Source: Pleomorphomonas diazotrophica (GTDB taxonomy: Bacteria > Pseudomonadota > Alphaproteobacteria > Rhizobiales > Pleomorphomonadaceae). Taken from it: a stretch of 64,000 nt of DNA. The stretch spans positions 62,001 to 126,000 of the forward strand of contig NZ_PJNW01000014.1 of the NCBI RefSeq assembly GCF_002844595.1. The letters are read 5' to 3'. Numbering within the stretch: the first letter of the stretch is position 1; every line of letters begins with the position of its first letter. The position numbers were made by a program, and so were the translations under genes. Under the pieces are notes generated by a model. The model was not told the origin of the DNA. It made no database searches and worked only from the letters and a program-made list of their open reading frames with translations. Positions 1 through 9,737 of the stretch are shown here, piece by piece.

Positions 1-310
1 GTTCCGGCACGGCAGACGTGGGGGCGGGCATGCCGAGGGCGCGGTGGTAGGCGGCGCCGATGCCGCTGAAGATGCCGGGAGCAAAGACGTCGATCACCTC
101 GGAGCGGACCCGGGCGGCATAGTCGCCGGCCGCCGAGAGGAAGGTGAGCGGCGGGAAGACGAAGGTGCGTTCGGTGGAGCTGACGGTCGGCGCCGATACG
201 GCGGCCATCACGACTGATTTCGGAACGTTCATGCCGAAGGCGGAGGCACCGGTTGAGGAAGCGGCGACAAGGAGGGAAGCGACTGCCGCGGCGACGAGAA
301 GGCGTTTCAT
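1..310 (-). CDS. Secreted protein of unknown function, C-terminus outside the window
   Basis: This is a minus-strand reading frame beginning with ATG at 310 and still open at base 1, giving 103 codons. The first 24 residues form a clear Sec signal peptide: MKRLL, then an Ala/Val/Leu-rich core, then a likely cleavage site after ASA. The mature part starts FGMNVPKSV and contains a Ser/Thr/Val-rich stretch followed by a short hydrophobic region (VIDVFAPGIFSGIGAAY). A GGAG sequence lies about ten bases before the ATG. I do not recognise the family. Its position back-to-back with the deformylase-like gene gives no functional hint. The signal peptide and open frame make a real gene likely; the product must be called an exported protein of unknown function. 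Confidence 0.6.
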   Translation of the reverse strand, partial: MKRLLVAAAVASLLVAASSTGASAFGMNVPKSVVMAAVSAPTVSSTERTFVFPPLTFLSAAGDYAARVRSEVIDVFAPGIFSGIGAAYHRALGMPAPTSAVPE

Positions 311-624
311 AATGCAGGAACTCCGGAACGCGATTGCCTGCTTTCTAACAGGGCGGATTGAAAGCCTCGTTCCGAGATCAGCGGCAATTTTTTCCTTTCC
401 GGAAGGCTTTCGTTAACCCGCCGAACAACCTCGTTTACGGGCCATTCACCATGATGGAGGCGGGTTTACAGTAACTTGGAGGAAATGGCGGCTCTCCGAG
501 CTTTTCGCAGTGAACGAGCGTTAGGAAATGTGAATAATTCACCCCGATTAAATATTACTACGTATGAATTTCCCCCGCTCGGCGATGGTAACACCTTGTT
601 GACGCTGTTCGGAGATTTCCGTCC
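311..624. other. Intergenic region between two divergent genes
   Basis: This 314-base stretch separates the minus-strand secreted protein from the plus-strand deformylase-like gene. It is more AT-rich than its surroundings, particularly 530-575, and should hold both promoters. The only structured element I see is a 13-base perfect palindrome at 530-542. Short open frames here lack ribosome binding sites and a recognisable product. Confidence 0.5.
530..542. promoter_or_regulatory. Palindrome GTGAATAATTCAC, possible operator
   Basis: Two perfect six-base arms (GTGAAT and ATTCAC) flank a single central A, inside the AT-rich part of the divergent intergenic region and 83 bases before the deformylase-like ATG. 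The size and symmetry suit a dimeric regulator's site. There is no direct evidence of a binding protein. Confidence 0.25.
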
Positions 625-1149
625 ATGAAGCCCCCGAGCCTTCTGGCATACCCCGATCCGCGGCTTCGCATGGTTGCCGAGCCGGTGATGGATTTCGATG
701 ACGGGCTCGCCGCGCTTGCCGCCGCTCTGGTCGCCGCCGTGGAAGGGGCGCCAGCCATCGGGTTGGCTGCGCCGCATCTCGGCGTGCTCCGGCGGGTGGT
801 GGCAGCGCGGTCCTCGACCGACGCGTCCATCCGTGTCTACGTCAATCCGAAGGTCGAGTGGGTTTCGGCTGAGACCATGGTCAACGAGGAAGGCTCGGTG
901 TCGATGCCCGGCGTCAGCGCCGAGGTCGAGCGACCGAGAATGGTGCGCGTCGCCTACTTCAACCTCGACGGCCTCGAGGGCGCCGAGGAGGCAGAAGGTT
1001 TCCATGCTGCGGTGCTTCAGCATGAGATCGACCAGCTTGACGGCATCTTCTGGATCGACCGGCTGTCGCGCCTCAAAAGGGAGCGGCTCATCAAGCGCTA
1101 TCAGAAACTTGCTGGCCGATCCGTATCCTCCGCCATTTTATCGCCGTGA
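625..1149 (+). CDS. Peptide-deformylase-like protein lacking the metal-binding residues
   Basis: The 174-residue product has the length and fold pattern of peptide deformylase, the metalloenzyme that removes the formyl group from nascent N-terminal methionine. The three family motifs are recognisable but altered. Motif 1 reads GLAAPH at 46-51, with His in place of the usual Gln. Motif 2 reads EGSVS at 89-93, with Ser91 in place of the metal-binding Cys. Motif 3 reads HEIDQ at 133-137, where the second metal-binding His is Gln137. Only one of three metal ligands (His133) remains, so deformylase activity is unlikely. Inactive deformylase paralogues are known in alphaproteobacteria; a true def gene should be elsewhere in the genome. 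A GGAG sequence about ten bases before the ATG (611-614) supports the start. The role is unknown. Confidence 0.8.
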   Translation: MKPPSLLAYPDPRLRMVAEPVMDFDDGLAALAAALVAAVEGAPAIGLAAPHLGVLRRVVAARSSTDASIRVYVNPKVEWVSAETMVNEEGSVSMPGVSAEVERPRMVRVAYFNLDGLEGAEEAEGFHAAVLQHEIDQLDGIFWIDRLSRLKRERLIKRYQKLAGRSVSSAILSP

Positions 1150-1203
1150 GATTTCCCCATTCGTCGCTAGACTGCGCCCGCGAACCATTGTTCCGAGAGA
1201 GCC

Positions 1204-1995
1204 ATGCTGATCGATCGCCAACACGCCATCCTGGACCTTGCCCGCGAGGTCGGCCGCGTCCTGGTCGACGACCTTGCGACCCGCTTCGAAGTGTCGCCGC
1301 AGACCATCCGCAAGGATCTCAACGAGCTCTGCGACCGTCGGCTTCTCGCCCGGGTGCATGGAGGAGCGGTGCTGGCCTCAACGGTGAAGAACGTCGGCTA
1401 CGAGGCGCGGCGCCAGATCGCCGCCGCCGAGAAGCGGGCGATCGGCGAGGCCGCTGCCGCCCTTATCCCCAACGACGCCTCGCTGTTCATCAACATCGGC
1501 ACCACCACAGAGGCTGTGGCGCAGGCGCTTCTCCAGCACTCGGGGCTGATGGTCATCACCAACAACATCAACGTCGCCAACCTGATGCGCGCCTATTCAG
1601 GCATCGACGTGGTGATTGCCGGTGGTCAGGTGCGCCACGCCGACGGCGGCATTATCGGCGAGGCGGCGGTGGACTTCATCCGCCAGTTCAAGGTTGATTT
1701 TGCCATCGTCGGGACCTCGGCGATCGACGAGGACGGGGCGCTGTTCGATTACGATTTTCGCGAGGTGAAGGTGGCGCAGGCGATCATTGCCAATGCCCGC
1801 CGGGTCATCCTCGTTGCCGACGAAACCAAGTTCGAGCGCACGGCGCCGGTCAGGATCGGTTCGGTCGCCCAGGCGGACGTGTTCGTCACCGATCGCTGCC
1901 CGCGGGAAAGCGTGCGGCGCTTGTGCGCGGAGGCGGAGGTGGAACTCATCGAGACCGCTTCCGCTCATGGCGGACATGCGGGCGCAGCTGTATAA
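1204..1995 (+). CDS. DeoR/GlpR-family transcriptional regulator
   Basis: The 263-residue protein has the two-part architecture of DeoR repressors. Residues about 5-57 form the helix-turn-helix, including the signature VSPQTIRKDLNEL and the following RVHGGA. Residues about 75-230 are the sugar-phosphate-sensing domain, with the NIGTTTEAVA phosphate-binding loop, ITNNINVA, and an FDYDFREVKVAQ segment. GlpR, which represses glycerol-3-phosphate genes, is the closest member by sequence pattern, but no glycerol genes lie nearby, so the ligand is uncertain. It stands between the deformylase-like gene and the glucan operon on the same strand. Gaps of 54 and 219 bases on either side suggest that it is not tightly coupled to its neighbours. 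Confidence 0.9.
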   Translation: MLIDRQHAILDLAREVGRVLVDDLATRFEVSPQTIRKDLNELCDRRLLARVHGGAVLASTVKNVGYEARRQIAAAEKRAIGEAAAALIPNDASLFINIGTTTEAVAQALLQHSGLMVITNNINVANLMRAYSGIDVVIAGGQVRHADGGIIGEAAVDFIRQFKVDFAIVGTSAIDEDGALFDYDFREVKVAQAIIANARRVILVADETKFERTAPVRIGSVAQADVFVTDRCPRESVRRLCAEAEVELIETASAHGGHAGAAV

Positions 1996-2214
1996 TTTCC
2001 ATGCCCGTCGGCGTAAGCTTCTATGCACCATCGTGTCGGTCTGGTATCCACATGACATGTTGGAATCCAACGGGGTAAGAGGGCATTTTCGGGACTTCGG
2101 ACGAGCCGGCACCGCATCGCGGCGGTGCAACGGGAACTTTGTGTTTCGTCTGTCGTTCCCGCGCCCAAGTGAATGACGAGTGGAGCCGCTGTGGACCTTT
2201 CTGACGGGAATCCC

Positions 2215-3774
2215 ATGATTGATCGCCGTGATTTTCTGACCCGGGCGCTGACGGCGGTCGGTGCCGTCATGGTTGCGACTGGCGTGCCGGCCGCGGCACG
2301 GGCGGCGACACAGCAGCATCAGTTCGCCATCACCGGGCCGTTCACCCGCTCGACAGTGGCCGAGATCGCCCGCGCCCTCTCCAAGAAGCCCTACGAGGCG
2401 CCGGATACCAGCCTGCCGCCCATTCTCGAGAGCCTGACCTACGATCAGTATCGCGACATCCGCTTCCGTCCCGAGACGGCCATCTGGGCCGACAAGGGGC
2501 TGCCCTACCAGATGCAGCTCTTCCATCGCGGCTCCTATTTCAAGGAACCGGTGGAGATGGCGCTGGTCGAAAATGGCCAGGCGACCCACGTTCCCTACGA
2601 TCCGAATCTCTTCAACTATGGGCCGTTGGTGCCGCAGCCTATACCGGCCGAGGACATCGGGTTCTCCGGCTTCCGGCTGCATTCGCCGGTCAACAAGCCC
2701 GACGTGTTCGACGAGGTGCTGGTTTTCCAGGGCGCCAGCTATTTCCGTTCGCTCGGCAAGGATCAGGTCTACGGCCTGTCGGCACGCGGCCTCGCTCTGA
2801 AGACCGCCGACCCCGAGGGCGAGGAGTTCCCGCTGTTCCGTGCCTTCTGGGTGGAGACCCCGGCCGCCGGTTCGGATACCTGCGTCGTCAATGCGCTGCT
2901 CGACAGCCCCTCGGTGTCGGGCGCCTATCGCTTCACCATCCGGCCGGGCCTGCCGACCACCATCGACGTCGAAGCGCAACTCTTCCCGCGCGCCGACCTC
3001 GAGAAGGTCGGTCTCGCGCCGGGCACCTCGATGTTTTTCTTCTCGGCCAATGGCCGTACCGACATCGACGACTTCCGGCCGGAAGTCCACGATTCCGATG
3101 GCCTGCTGATGGTCACCGGTCGTGGCGACCGCTGGTGGCGCCCGCTTGCCAACCCGAAGGAACTGCAGATCTCGGCCTTCCAGGACCGCAGTCCGCGTGG
3201 GTTCGGCCTCATCCAGCGCGACCGCAGCTTCGCGTCCTACCAGGATCTCGAGGCCGCCTACCAGAAGCGGCCGTCGCTGTGGATCGAGCCGGTCGGCGAC
3301 TGGGGCGCCGGTGCGGTGACGTTGGTTGAAATCCCGACCAACTCGGAGATCCACGACAACATCGTCGCCTACTGGGCGCCGCAGGACAAGATTCCGGCCG
3401 GCACGGAGTTCTTCTTCGCCTATCGATTGTTCTGGGGCGGCGATCCGGGCCTCGAAGCCGGTGCCGCCTACGTTACCGCCACCCGGTCGGGCAGGGCGGG
3501 CATCGGCGGGCCGACCCCGGTGCGCCTGTTCGTCATCGACTACGGTTTCTTCGGCGGCGTGGACCCGGCCAAGCTCGGCGTTGCCAAGGCGTCGGTGCAG
3601 GCGTCCAAGGGCACGGTGAAGAATGTCGTCGTCGCCGCCAATCCCGAGACGGGCGGCATGCGCCTCAGTTTCGAGCTCGATCCGCAGAACGAGACCCTGA
3701 TCGAGTTGACGGCGGCGCTTGCCTTTGAAGCGGGTCAGACGGCCGAGACCTGGGCCTTCCGATGGACAGCATAG
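2215..3774 (+). CDS. opgG: Periplasmic glucan biosynthesis protein, OpgG/OpgD family
   Basis: This 519-residue protein belongs to the MdoG/OpgG family, which finishes the beta-glucan backbone of osmoregulated periplasmic glucans in the periplasm. I place the start at ATG 2215, which gives a proper export signal ([12 protein letters not shown], hydrophobic core, cleavage after ARA). An upstream in-frame ATG at 2173 has no ribosome binding site and would bury the signal. The RRDFL sequence is a twin-arginine motif, a feature of OpgD rather than of Sec-exported OpgG, so it could be named opgD. Family motifs include [23 protein letters not shown] near residues 83-105 and [13 protein letters not shown] near 360. 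The 3' end overlaps opgH by 13 bases, which implies translational coupling. Confidence 0.92.
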   Translation: MIDRRDFLTRALTAVGAVMVATGVPAAARAATQQHQFAITGPFTRSTVAEIARALSKKPYEAPDTSLPPILESLTYDQYRDIRFRPETAIWADKGLPYQMQLFHRGSYFKEPVEMALVENGQATHVPYDPNLFNYGPLVPQPIPAEDIGFSGFRLHSPVNKPDVFDEVLVFQGASYFRSLGKDQVYGLSARGLALKTADPEGEEFPLFRAFWVETPAAGSDTCVVNALLDSPSVSGAYRFTIRPGLPTTIDVEAQLFPRADLEKVGLAPGTSMFFFSANGRTDIDDFRPEVHDSDGLLMVTGRGDRWWRPLANPKELQISAFQDRSPRGFGLIQRDRSFASYQDLEAAYQKRPSLWIEPVGDWGAGAVTLVEIPTNSEIHDNIVAYWAPQDKIPAGTEFFFAYRLFWGGDPGLEAGAAYVTATRSGRAGIGGPTPVRLFVIDYGFFGGVDPAKLGVAKASVQASKGTVKNVVVAANPETGGMRLSFELDPQNETLIELTAALAFEAGQTAETWAFRWTA

Positions 3775-5945
3775 TTCGCGATGTCGCCGTCAGCGGGCGA
3801 TACGCGCCGGGCATGCCGCCCGAGCATCCCGCCGACATGCCTGCCCAGGATCTCAAGCGGTTCCGGCGCAAGGACCGACGCCGGCTGGTCAATCCCGACA
3901 GCCGGTCGTCCTTCGTCAAGCGCTTCGCGGTGATCGGCGGCACGGCCGCCTTGCTCGGCTATGCCTTCAACGAGATGTATGCGGTGATGGCGCTCGGCGA
4001 TCTCACGTCGGTCGAGCGTGTCGTGCTCGTCCTGTTCACCGTGACCTTCGCCTGGATCGCCCTGTCCTCGGTGGCTTCCGTGTTCGGCTTCCTCAAGCTG
4101 GTCAGCCGACGTTTTGGCCGGCCGGCACCCTGGTCGGACGAGCCGTTGCGCAAGCGCACGGCGATGCTGATGCCGACCTACAACGAGGATCCTTCGCGCA
4201 TCTTCGCCGCCATCGAGGCGATGGCCCGTGACGTGGAGTCGCTCGGCCAGAGCCACGCCTTCGACTGGTTCGTGCTGGCCGACACCACCGATCCCGAGGT
4301 GGTGCTTCAGGAAGAGGCGGCGCTGCTCACCGCCCGCGACCGCATCGGCGGCTTCACCCGCATCTATTATCGGCGCCGTCGCAACAACACCGCAAAGAAG
4401 GCCGGCAACGTCGCCGATTTCTGCAAGCGCTGGGCCAGCGCCTATGACCATCTCCTGGTGCTCGATGCCGACAGCCTGATGGAAGGGCGAACCATCGTGG
4501 AGTTGGCGCGCCGGATGGAAGCCGACCCCGACGCCGGCCTCATCCAGACCATTCCGACGCTGGTCAACGGCACGACGGTGATGGCCCGGCTGCAGCAGTT
4601 CGCCGGCCGCGTCTACGGACCGGTGGTCGGCACCGGCCTTTCCTGGTGGGTGCAGAAGGAAGGCAACTTCTGGGGCCACAACGCGATCATCCGCACCGAA
4701 GCCTTCCTGACTTCGGCCGGCCTGCCCGAGCTCTCCGGCAAGCCGCCGTTCGGCGGCCACATCATGAGCCACGACTTCGTCGAGGCGGCGCTGATCCGGC
4801 GTGCCGGCTGGAACGTCATCATCGCGGACGATCTTTCCGGGTCCTACGAGGAAAGCCCGCCGTCGCTGGTCGACCTTGCCGTCCGCGACCGCCGCTGGTG
4901 TCAGGGCAACCTTCAGCATCTGAAGGTGATCGGGGGACGGGGCCTGCACTGGGTATCGCGCTCGCACATCCTCACCGGCATCATGAGCTACCTAGCCTCG
5001 CCCTTGTGGCTGCTCCTGATCCTCTCCGGTCTCGCACTGACGCTGCAGGCCCACTACATTCGCCCGGAGTATTTCAAGGACGAGTTCCAACTGTTCCCGT
5101 CCTGGCCGCGCATCGACGCCGAGCGCGCCTTGGCCCTGTTTGCGCTGACCATGGGCGTGCTGTTCCTGCCCAAGGTGCTCGGCCTTCTTGCCTTCTTCTT
5201 CAATTCGCGCGACCGCAAGGCGGCCGGCGGCTTCCTCGGCCTCGTTCTGTCTTTCCTTTTCGAGGTGGTGGTGTCGGCTCTGGTCGCGCCGATCATGATG
5301 CTGATCCAGACCGGCGCCGTCACCGAGATCGTGCTGCACCGTGACGCCGGCTGGAAGCCGCAGCGGCGCGACGACGGCGGCCTGCCGATCGGCGACCTGA
5401 TCGTCCGCCACCGCTGGCACGTGCTGGCCGGCCTCGCCCTGGCCTGGGCGGCGATCGCCGACAGCTGGGTGCTGTTCGCCTGGCTTTCGCCGGCCATCCT
5501 CGGCATGGTCTTCGCCGTGCCGATCTCCGGTCTCACCGGCTCCAACGCCGTCGGCCGCTTCGTGAAGTGGCTAGGTCTTCTGAGGATTCCGGAGGAGCGT
5601 CTTCGTCCGGGCATCCAGGGGCGCATGGACGAAGCCCGGCCGGCCTATGTGGAGGCTGTGGCCGACGCACCAAGTCTGGTCGAGATCGTCTCCGATCCAG
5701 AGCTTCTGATGCAGCATCTGGCGTTGGTCGACCGCATGGCGCCGCGCCCGCCGGGGCGCGTCGACCCGGTGTCGGCCCTGGCCCTGGCCAAGGTCGGCGA
5801 AGCCGAGACCATCGAAGAGGGCGTCGGCTTCCTTGATGCCAAGGAGCGGGCGACGCTGATCGCCACGCCTCGCATTCTCGATGCGCTGGCCCAGAAGCCT
5901 CTCAACCGCCAGGCGGCGGCAAAGGCTGCGGCGCGGTCTGCCTGA
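3762..5945 (+). CDS. opgH: Glucans biosynthesis glucosyltransferase OpgH
   Basis: The 727-residue inner-membrane glycosyltransferase (GT2 family) makes the linear beta-1,2-glucan backbone from UDP-glucose and passes it across the membrane. The N-terminus is cytoplasmic, followed by two membrane segments (about 50-70 and 85-110). The catalytic domain carries MPTYNED, the metal-binding LDADSLM near residue 234, and the [10 protein letters not shown] acceptor motif near 376-385. At least six further membrane segments follow from about 405 to 595. It is a little shorter than the E. coli protein at the N-terminus. It overlaps opgG, so the two form one operon that makes glucans at low osmolarity and may affect motility and the cell envelope. 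Confidence 0.95.
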   Translation: MDSIVRDVAVSGRYAPGMPPEHPADMPAQDLKRFRRKDRRRLVNPDSRSSFVKRFAVIGGTAALLGYAFNEMYAVMALGDLTSVERVVLVLFTVTFAWIALSSVASVFGFLKLVSRRFGRPAPWSDEPLRKRTAMLMPTYNEDPSRIFAAIEAMARDVESLGQSHAFDWFVLADTTDPEVVLQEEAALLTARDRIGGFTRIYYRRRRNNTAKKAGNVADFCKRWASAYDHLLVLDADSLMEGRTIVELARRMEADPDAGLIQTIPTLVNGTTVMARLQQFAGRVYGPVVGTGLSWWVQKEGNFWGHNAIIRTEAFLTSAGLPELSGKPPFGGHIMSHDFVEAALIRRAGWNVIIADDLSGSYEESPPSLVDLAVRDRRWCQGNLQHLKVIGGRGLHWVSRSHILTGIMSYLASPLWLLLILSGLALTLQAHYIRPEYFKDEFQLFPSWPRIDAERALALFALTMGVLFLPKVLGLLAFFFNSRDRKAAGGFLGLVLSFLFEVVVSALVAPIMMLIQTGAVTEIVLHRDAGWKPQRRDDGGLPIGDLIVRHRWHVLAGLALAWAAIADSWVLFAWLSPAILGMVFAVPISGLTGSNAVGRFVKWLGLLRIPEERLRPGIQGRMDEARPAYVEAVADAPSLVEIVSDPELLMQHLALVDRMAPRPPGRVDPVSALALAKVGEAETIEEGVGFLDAKERATLIATPRILDALAQKPLNRQAAAKAAARSA

Positions 5946-5992
5946 CCTCGTGTCGGCGAGCTTCGCCACCGCCATGCACACCGGATGAGGCC

Positions 5993-6013
5993 GCCATGCA
6001 TGTTGTGCATGGC
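5993..6013. repeat. Inverted repeat between opgH and pyc
   Basis: Perfect 8-base arms GCCATGCA (5993-6000) and TGCATGGC (6006-6013) flank a five-base loop, starting 48 bases after the opgH stop. No T-run follows, so a factor-independent terminator is not convincing. It could be a stabilising 3' hairpin for the opgGH message or an operator for pyc. Confidence 0.4.
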
Positions 6014-6222
6014 CTATTCCGTCTGCGACTGAGGCGGCGGGTAGGTGTGTCCGTAAGTCTCGGTCACATCTCACAAATCTAAATCGGTTCGATCTCTTGA
6101 CGCCCGGCCGCGACCTTGCTCCTTCTCCCAAAGGACGAGGGCGAAAAGCCTCGCTGGGATATGACATTAGCCGTCAAGCCTGCTAGGGAACCACCAAAGT
6201 AGTTTCCCGTATGGAGCTTGCC

Positions 6223-9200
6223 GTGCCGATCACCAAGGTGCTTGTCGCCAACCGATCTGAAATCGCCATTCGCGTGTTTCGCGCTGCCAACGAGCTCGGG
6301 CTGAAGACGGTGGCCGTCTTCGCCGAGGAAGACCGGCTGGCGCTGCACCGCTTCAAAGCCGACGAGGCCTACCAGATTGGCGCCGGTCTCGGGCCGATCG
6401 AAGCCTATCTCAGCATTCCCGAGATTCTGCGGGTCGCCAAGGAATCGAAGGCCGACGCCATCCACCCCGGCTATGGCCTGCTGTCGGAGAGCCCCGAGTT
6501 CGCCGAGGCCTGCCGCGACGCCGGCATCACCTTCATCGGCCCGTCACCGGAAACCATGCGCCAGCTCGGCAACAAGGTGGCGGCGCGCAACCTCGCCATC
6601 GAGGCGGGCGTGCCGGTGATGCCCGCCACCGACCCGCTGCCCGACGACATGGAGGTAGTGAAGGCCGAAGCCAAGCGCATCGGCTATCCGGTGATGCTGA
6701 AGGCGTCCTGGGGCGGCGGCGGCCGCGGCATGCGCGTCATTCGCGATGAGGCGACGCTGCTGCGCGAGGTGGTGACCGCCAAGCGCGAGGCGATGGCCGC
6801 CTTCGGCAAGGACGAGGTCTATCTCGAGAAGCTGGTTGAGCGGGCTCGTCACGTCGAGGTGCAGATCCTCGGCGACACCCATGGCAACATCGTCCACCTC
6901 TTCGAGCGCGACTGCTCGGTGCAGCGGCGCCATCAGAAGGTGGTGGAGCGGGCGCCGGCGCCCTATCTCACCGACGCCCAGCGCGAGGAGATCACCGGCT
7001 ATGGCGTCACCATCGCCAAGGCCGCCAACTATTACAGCGCCGGCACGGTCGAGTTCCTGATGGATGCCGATAGCGGCGCCTTCTACTTCATCGAGGTCAA
7101 CCCGCGCATCCAGGTGGAACATACCGTCACCGAGGAGGTGACCGGCATCGACGTGGTGCGCGCCCAGATCCGCATTCTCGAGGGCGCCAAGATCGGTTCG
7201 CCCGAATCCGGCGTGCCGGTGCAGGAGGAGATCCGGCTGCACGGCCATGCGCTGCAGTGCCGCGTCACCACCGAGGATCCCGAGCAGAACTTCATCCCGG
7301 ACTACGGCCGCATCACCGCCTATCGCGGCGCCACCGGCTTCGGCATCCGCCTTGACGGCGGCACGGCCTATGCGGGCGCGGTGATCACCCGCTTCTACGA
7401 TCCGCTGCTGGAAAAGGTCACCGCCTGGGCGCCGACACCGATCGAGGCCATCAATCGCATGATGCGGGCGCTGCGCGAGTTCCGCATCCGTGGCGTCGCC
7501 ACCAACCTGACCTTCCTCGAGAGCATCATCTCGCACCCGAAGTTTCAGCAGAACCGCTACACCACCCGTTTCATCGACGAAACGCCGGAACTGTTCCAGC
7601 TGGTCAAGCGCAAGGACCGGGCGACCAAGCTCCTGACCTACATCGCCGACGTCACCGTCAACGGTCATCCGGAAACCCGCAACCGTCCGAGGCCGGGCGA
7701 AGGGCCGAAGCCGGTGGTGCCGACCTTCTCCGGCGGCATCACTCCGGGCACGCGTGACCTTCTCGCCTCGCGCGGGCCGGAGGCGCTCGCCAAGTGGATC
7801 CGCGAGCAGACCAACGTTCTGGTCAGCGACACTACCATGCGCGACGGCCACCAGTCGCTGCTGGCGACCCGCATGCGCACCCATGACATGGCCAACATCG
7901 CCGAGGCCTATGCCCGTGGCCTGCCGGGCCTTTTCAGTCTGGAGTGCTGGGGCGGGGCCACCTTCGACGTTGCCATGCGCTTCCTGACCGAGGACCCGTG
8001 GGAGCGCCTCGCCAAGATCCGCGACAAGGCGCCCAACATCCTGATGCAGATGCTGCTGCGCGGCTCGAACGGCGTCGGCTACAAGAACTACCCCGACAAC
8101 GTCGTCCGCCATTTCGTGCAGCAGGCGGCCGCCAGTGGCGTCGACGTGTTCCGCGTGTTCGACTGCCTCAACTGGATCGACAACATGCGCGTCTCCATGG
8201 ACGCCGTGCTCGACCAGGGCAAGGTGCTCGAGGCGGCCATCTGCTACACCGGCGACATCCTCGACCCGGACCGTGCCAAGTATGACCTCAAGTATTATGT
8301 CGGCATGACGCGCGAGCTTGAGCATGCCGGCGCCCACATCATCGCCATCAAGGACATGGCCGGCCTGCTCAAGCCGGCGGCGGCCCGCGTGCTGTTCCGG
8401 GCGATGCGCGAGGCCACCGATCTGCCGATCCACTTCCACACCCATGACACGTCGGGCATCGCCGCCGCGTCGGTGCTGGCGGCGGTGGATGAGGGTGTCG
8501 ACATCATCGATGCCGCCATGGACGCCTTCTCCGGCAACACATCGCAGCCCTGCCTCGGCTCGATCGTGGCGGCGCTCGAAGGCGGCCCGCGGCCGACCGG
8601 CCTCGACCAGCAGGCCATCCGCCGCATCTCCTTCTATTGGGAGGCGGTGCGTCACAAATACGCTGCCTTCGAGAACGACCTGAAGGGGCCGGCGTCGGAG
8701 GTCTATCTCCACGAGATGCCGGGCGGCCAGTTCACCAACCTCAAGGAGCAGGCGCGTGCCCTCGGCCTCGAAACGCGCTGGCACGACGTGGCGAAGATGT
8801 ATGCCGACGTCAACCGCATGTTCGGCGACATCGTCAAGGTGACGCCGTCGTCCAAGGTGGTGGGCGACATGGCGCTTTTGATGGTCTCTTCGTCGCTGAC
8901 GCCGGCCGAGGTGCTCGACCCGGAAAAGGACGTCGCCTTCCCCGACTCGGTGGTCGAGATGTTCCACGGCGACCTTGGGCAGCCGCCCGGCGGCTGGCCG
9001 AAGGAGCTTCAGGCCAAGATCCTGAAGGGAGCCGAACCGATCACCGTACCGCCGGGCTCGCTGATCCCGCCGGTTGATCTGGAGGCGACGCGCGCCGAAC
9101 TGGCCGAGAAGCTGTCCTGGACGCCGACCGATCAGGATCTCGCCAGCTACCTCATGTATCCCAAGGTGTTCCTCGACTTTGCCAAGTCGCAGGAGACCTA

Positions 9201-9663
9201 TGGGCCGACCTCGGTTCTGCCGACGCCAGTCTACTTCTACGGCATGCAGGCCGGAGACGAGCTGAACATCGAGCTCGAACGCGGCAAGTCGCTGGTGCTG
9301 ATCTGTCAGGCGATTGGCGAGCCTGACAACGAAGGCATGGTGCGGGTGTTCTTCGAGCTCAACGGCCAGCCGCGCATGGTGCGCGTCCCCGATCGCTCAA
9401 GCGCCGCTTCGGTGCAGGCGCAGCGCCGCAAGGCCGATGCCGGCGATCCGGGCCATGTGGCGGCACCGATGCCGGGCGTCGTCTCGACATTGGCGGTGAA
9501 GCCGGGCCAGGCGGTGAAGGCCGGCGACGTGCTGCTCTCCATCGAGGCGATGAAGATGGAGACGTCCATCCACGCCGAGCGCGATGGCACCGTCACAGAG
9601 GTCCTCGTTGCCGCCGGCGCCCAGATCGACGCCAAGGATCTGCTGATCGTGCTCGGCGCCTGA
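6223..9663 (+). CDS. pyc: Pyruvate carboxylase
   Basis: This is the single-chain biotin enzyme that carboxylates pyruvate to oxaloacetate with ATP and bicarbonate. The order is biotin carboxylase (about 1-450; GGGGRGMR near 163-170, ERDCSVQRR, FIEVNPRIQVEHTVTE), carboxyltransferase (about 530-800; DTTMRDGHQS near 537, and the AIKDMAGLL lysine at 710), an allosteric/tetramer domain, and the biotinyl domain with EAMKMET and biotinylated Lys1111. The length (1146 aa) fits the alphaproteobacterial enzyme. I chose GTG at 6223 because a GGAG lies six bases before it (6213-6216) and the product then begins PITKVLVANRSE as in rhizobial relatives. The in-frame ATG at 6211 has no ribosome binding site. 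The gene stands alone and feeds the TCA cycle and gluconeogenesis. Confidence 0.97.
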   Translation: MPITKVLVANRSEIAIRVFRAANELGLKTVAVFAEEDRLALHRFKADEAYQIGAGLGPIEAYLSIPEILRVAKESKADAIHPGYGLLSESPEFAEACRDAGITFIGPSPETMRQLGNKVAARNLAIEAGVPVMPATDPLPDDMEVVKAEAKRIGYPVMLKASWGGGGRGMRVIRDEATLLREVVTAKREAMAAFGKDEVYLEKLVERARHVEVQILGDTHGNIVHLFERDCSVQRRHQKVVERAPAPYLTDAQREEITGYGVTIAKAANYYSAGTVEFLMDADSGAFYFIEVNPRIQVEHTVTEEVTGIDVVRAQIRILEGAKIGSPESGVPVQEEIRLHGHALQCRVTTEDPEQNFIPDYGRITAYRGATGFGIRLDGGTAYAGAVITRFYDPLLEKVTAWAPTPIEAINRMMRALREFRIRGVATNLTFLESIISHPKFQQNRYTTRFIDETPELFQLVKRKDRATKLLTYIADVTVNGHPETRNRPRPGEGPKPVVPTFSGGITPGTRDLLASRGPEALAKWIREQTNVLVSDTTMRDGHQSLLATRMRTHDMANIAEAYARGLPGLFSLECWGGATFDVAMRFLTEDPWERLAKIRDKAPNILMQMLLRGSNGVGYKNYPDNVVRHFVQQAAASGVDVFRVFDCLNWIDNMRVSMDAVLDQGKVLEAAICYTGDILDPDRAKYDLKYYVGMTRELEHAGAHIIAIKDMAGLLKPAAARVLFRAMREATDLPIHFHTHDTSGIAAASVLAAVDEGVDIIDAAMDAFSGNTSQPCLGSIVAALEGGPRPTGLDQQAIRRISFYWEAVRHKYAAFENDLKGPASEVYLHEMPGGQFTNLKEQARALGLETRWHDVAKMYADVNRMFGDIVKVTPSSKVVGDMALLMVSSSLTPAEVLDPEKDVAFPDSVVEMFHGDLGQPPGGWPKELQAKILKGAEPITVPPGSLIPPVDLEATRAELAEKLSWTPTDQDLASYLMYPKVFLDFAKSQETYGPTSVLPTPVYFYGMQAGDELNIELERGKSLVLICQAIGEPDNEGMVRVFFELNGQPRMVRVPDRSSAASVQAQRRKADAGDPGHVAAPMPGVVSTLAVKPGQAVKAGDVLLSIEAMKMETSIHAERDGTVTEVLVAAGAQIDAKDLLIVLGA

Positions 9664-9698
9664 CGGCCGGCATGGCCGACATTTGAGAACGGACGACG

Positions 9699-9722
9699 CG
9701 GCCGGCGAAAGCCGGCCGTTTC
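9699..9722 (+). terminator. Terminator hairpin after pyc
   Basis: An 8-base perfect stem (CGGCCGGC / GCCGGCCG) with a GAAA tetraloop is followed by TTTCAT. It lies in the 74-base gap between pyc and the converging monophosphatase gene. The T-run is short, so it is a moderate terminator. Confidence 0.6.
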
Positions 9723-9737
9723 ATATGGTCAGCTGAG

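Noticed and set aside
2109-2128. GCACCGC/GCGGTGC hairpin as a terminator after the DeoR gene
   Set aside because: No T-run follows, and it lies 113 bases after the stop, just before the opgG start.
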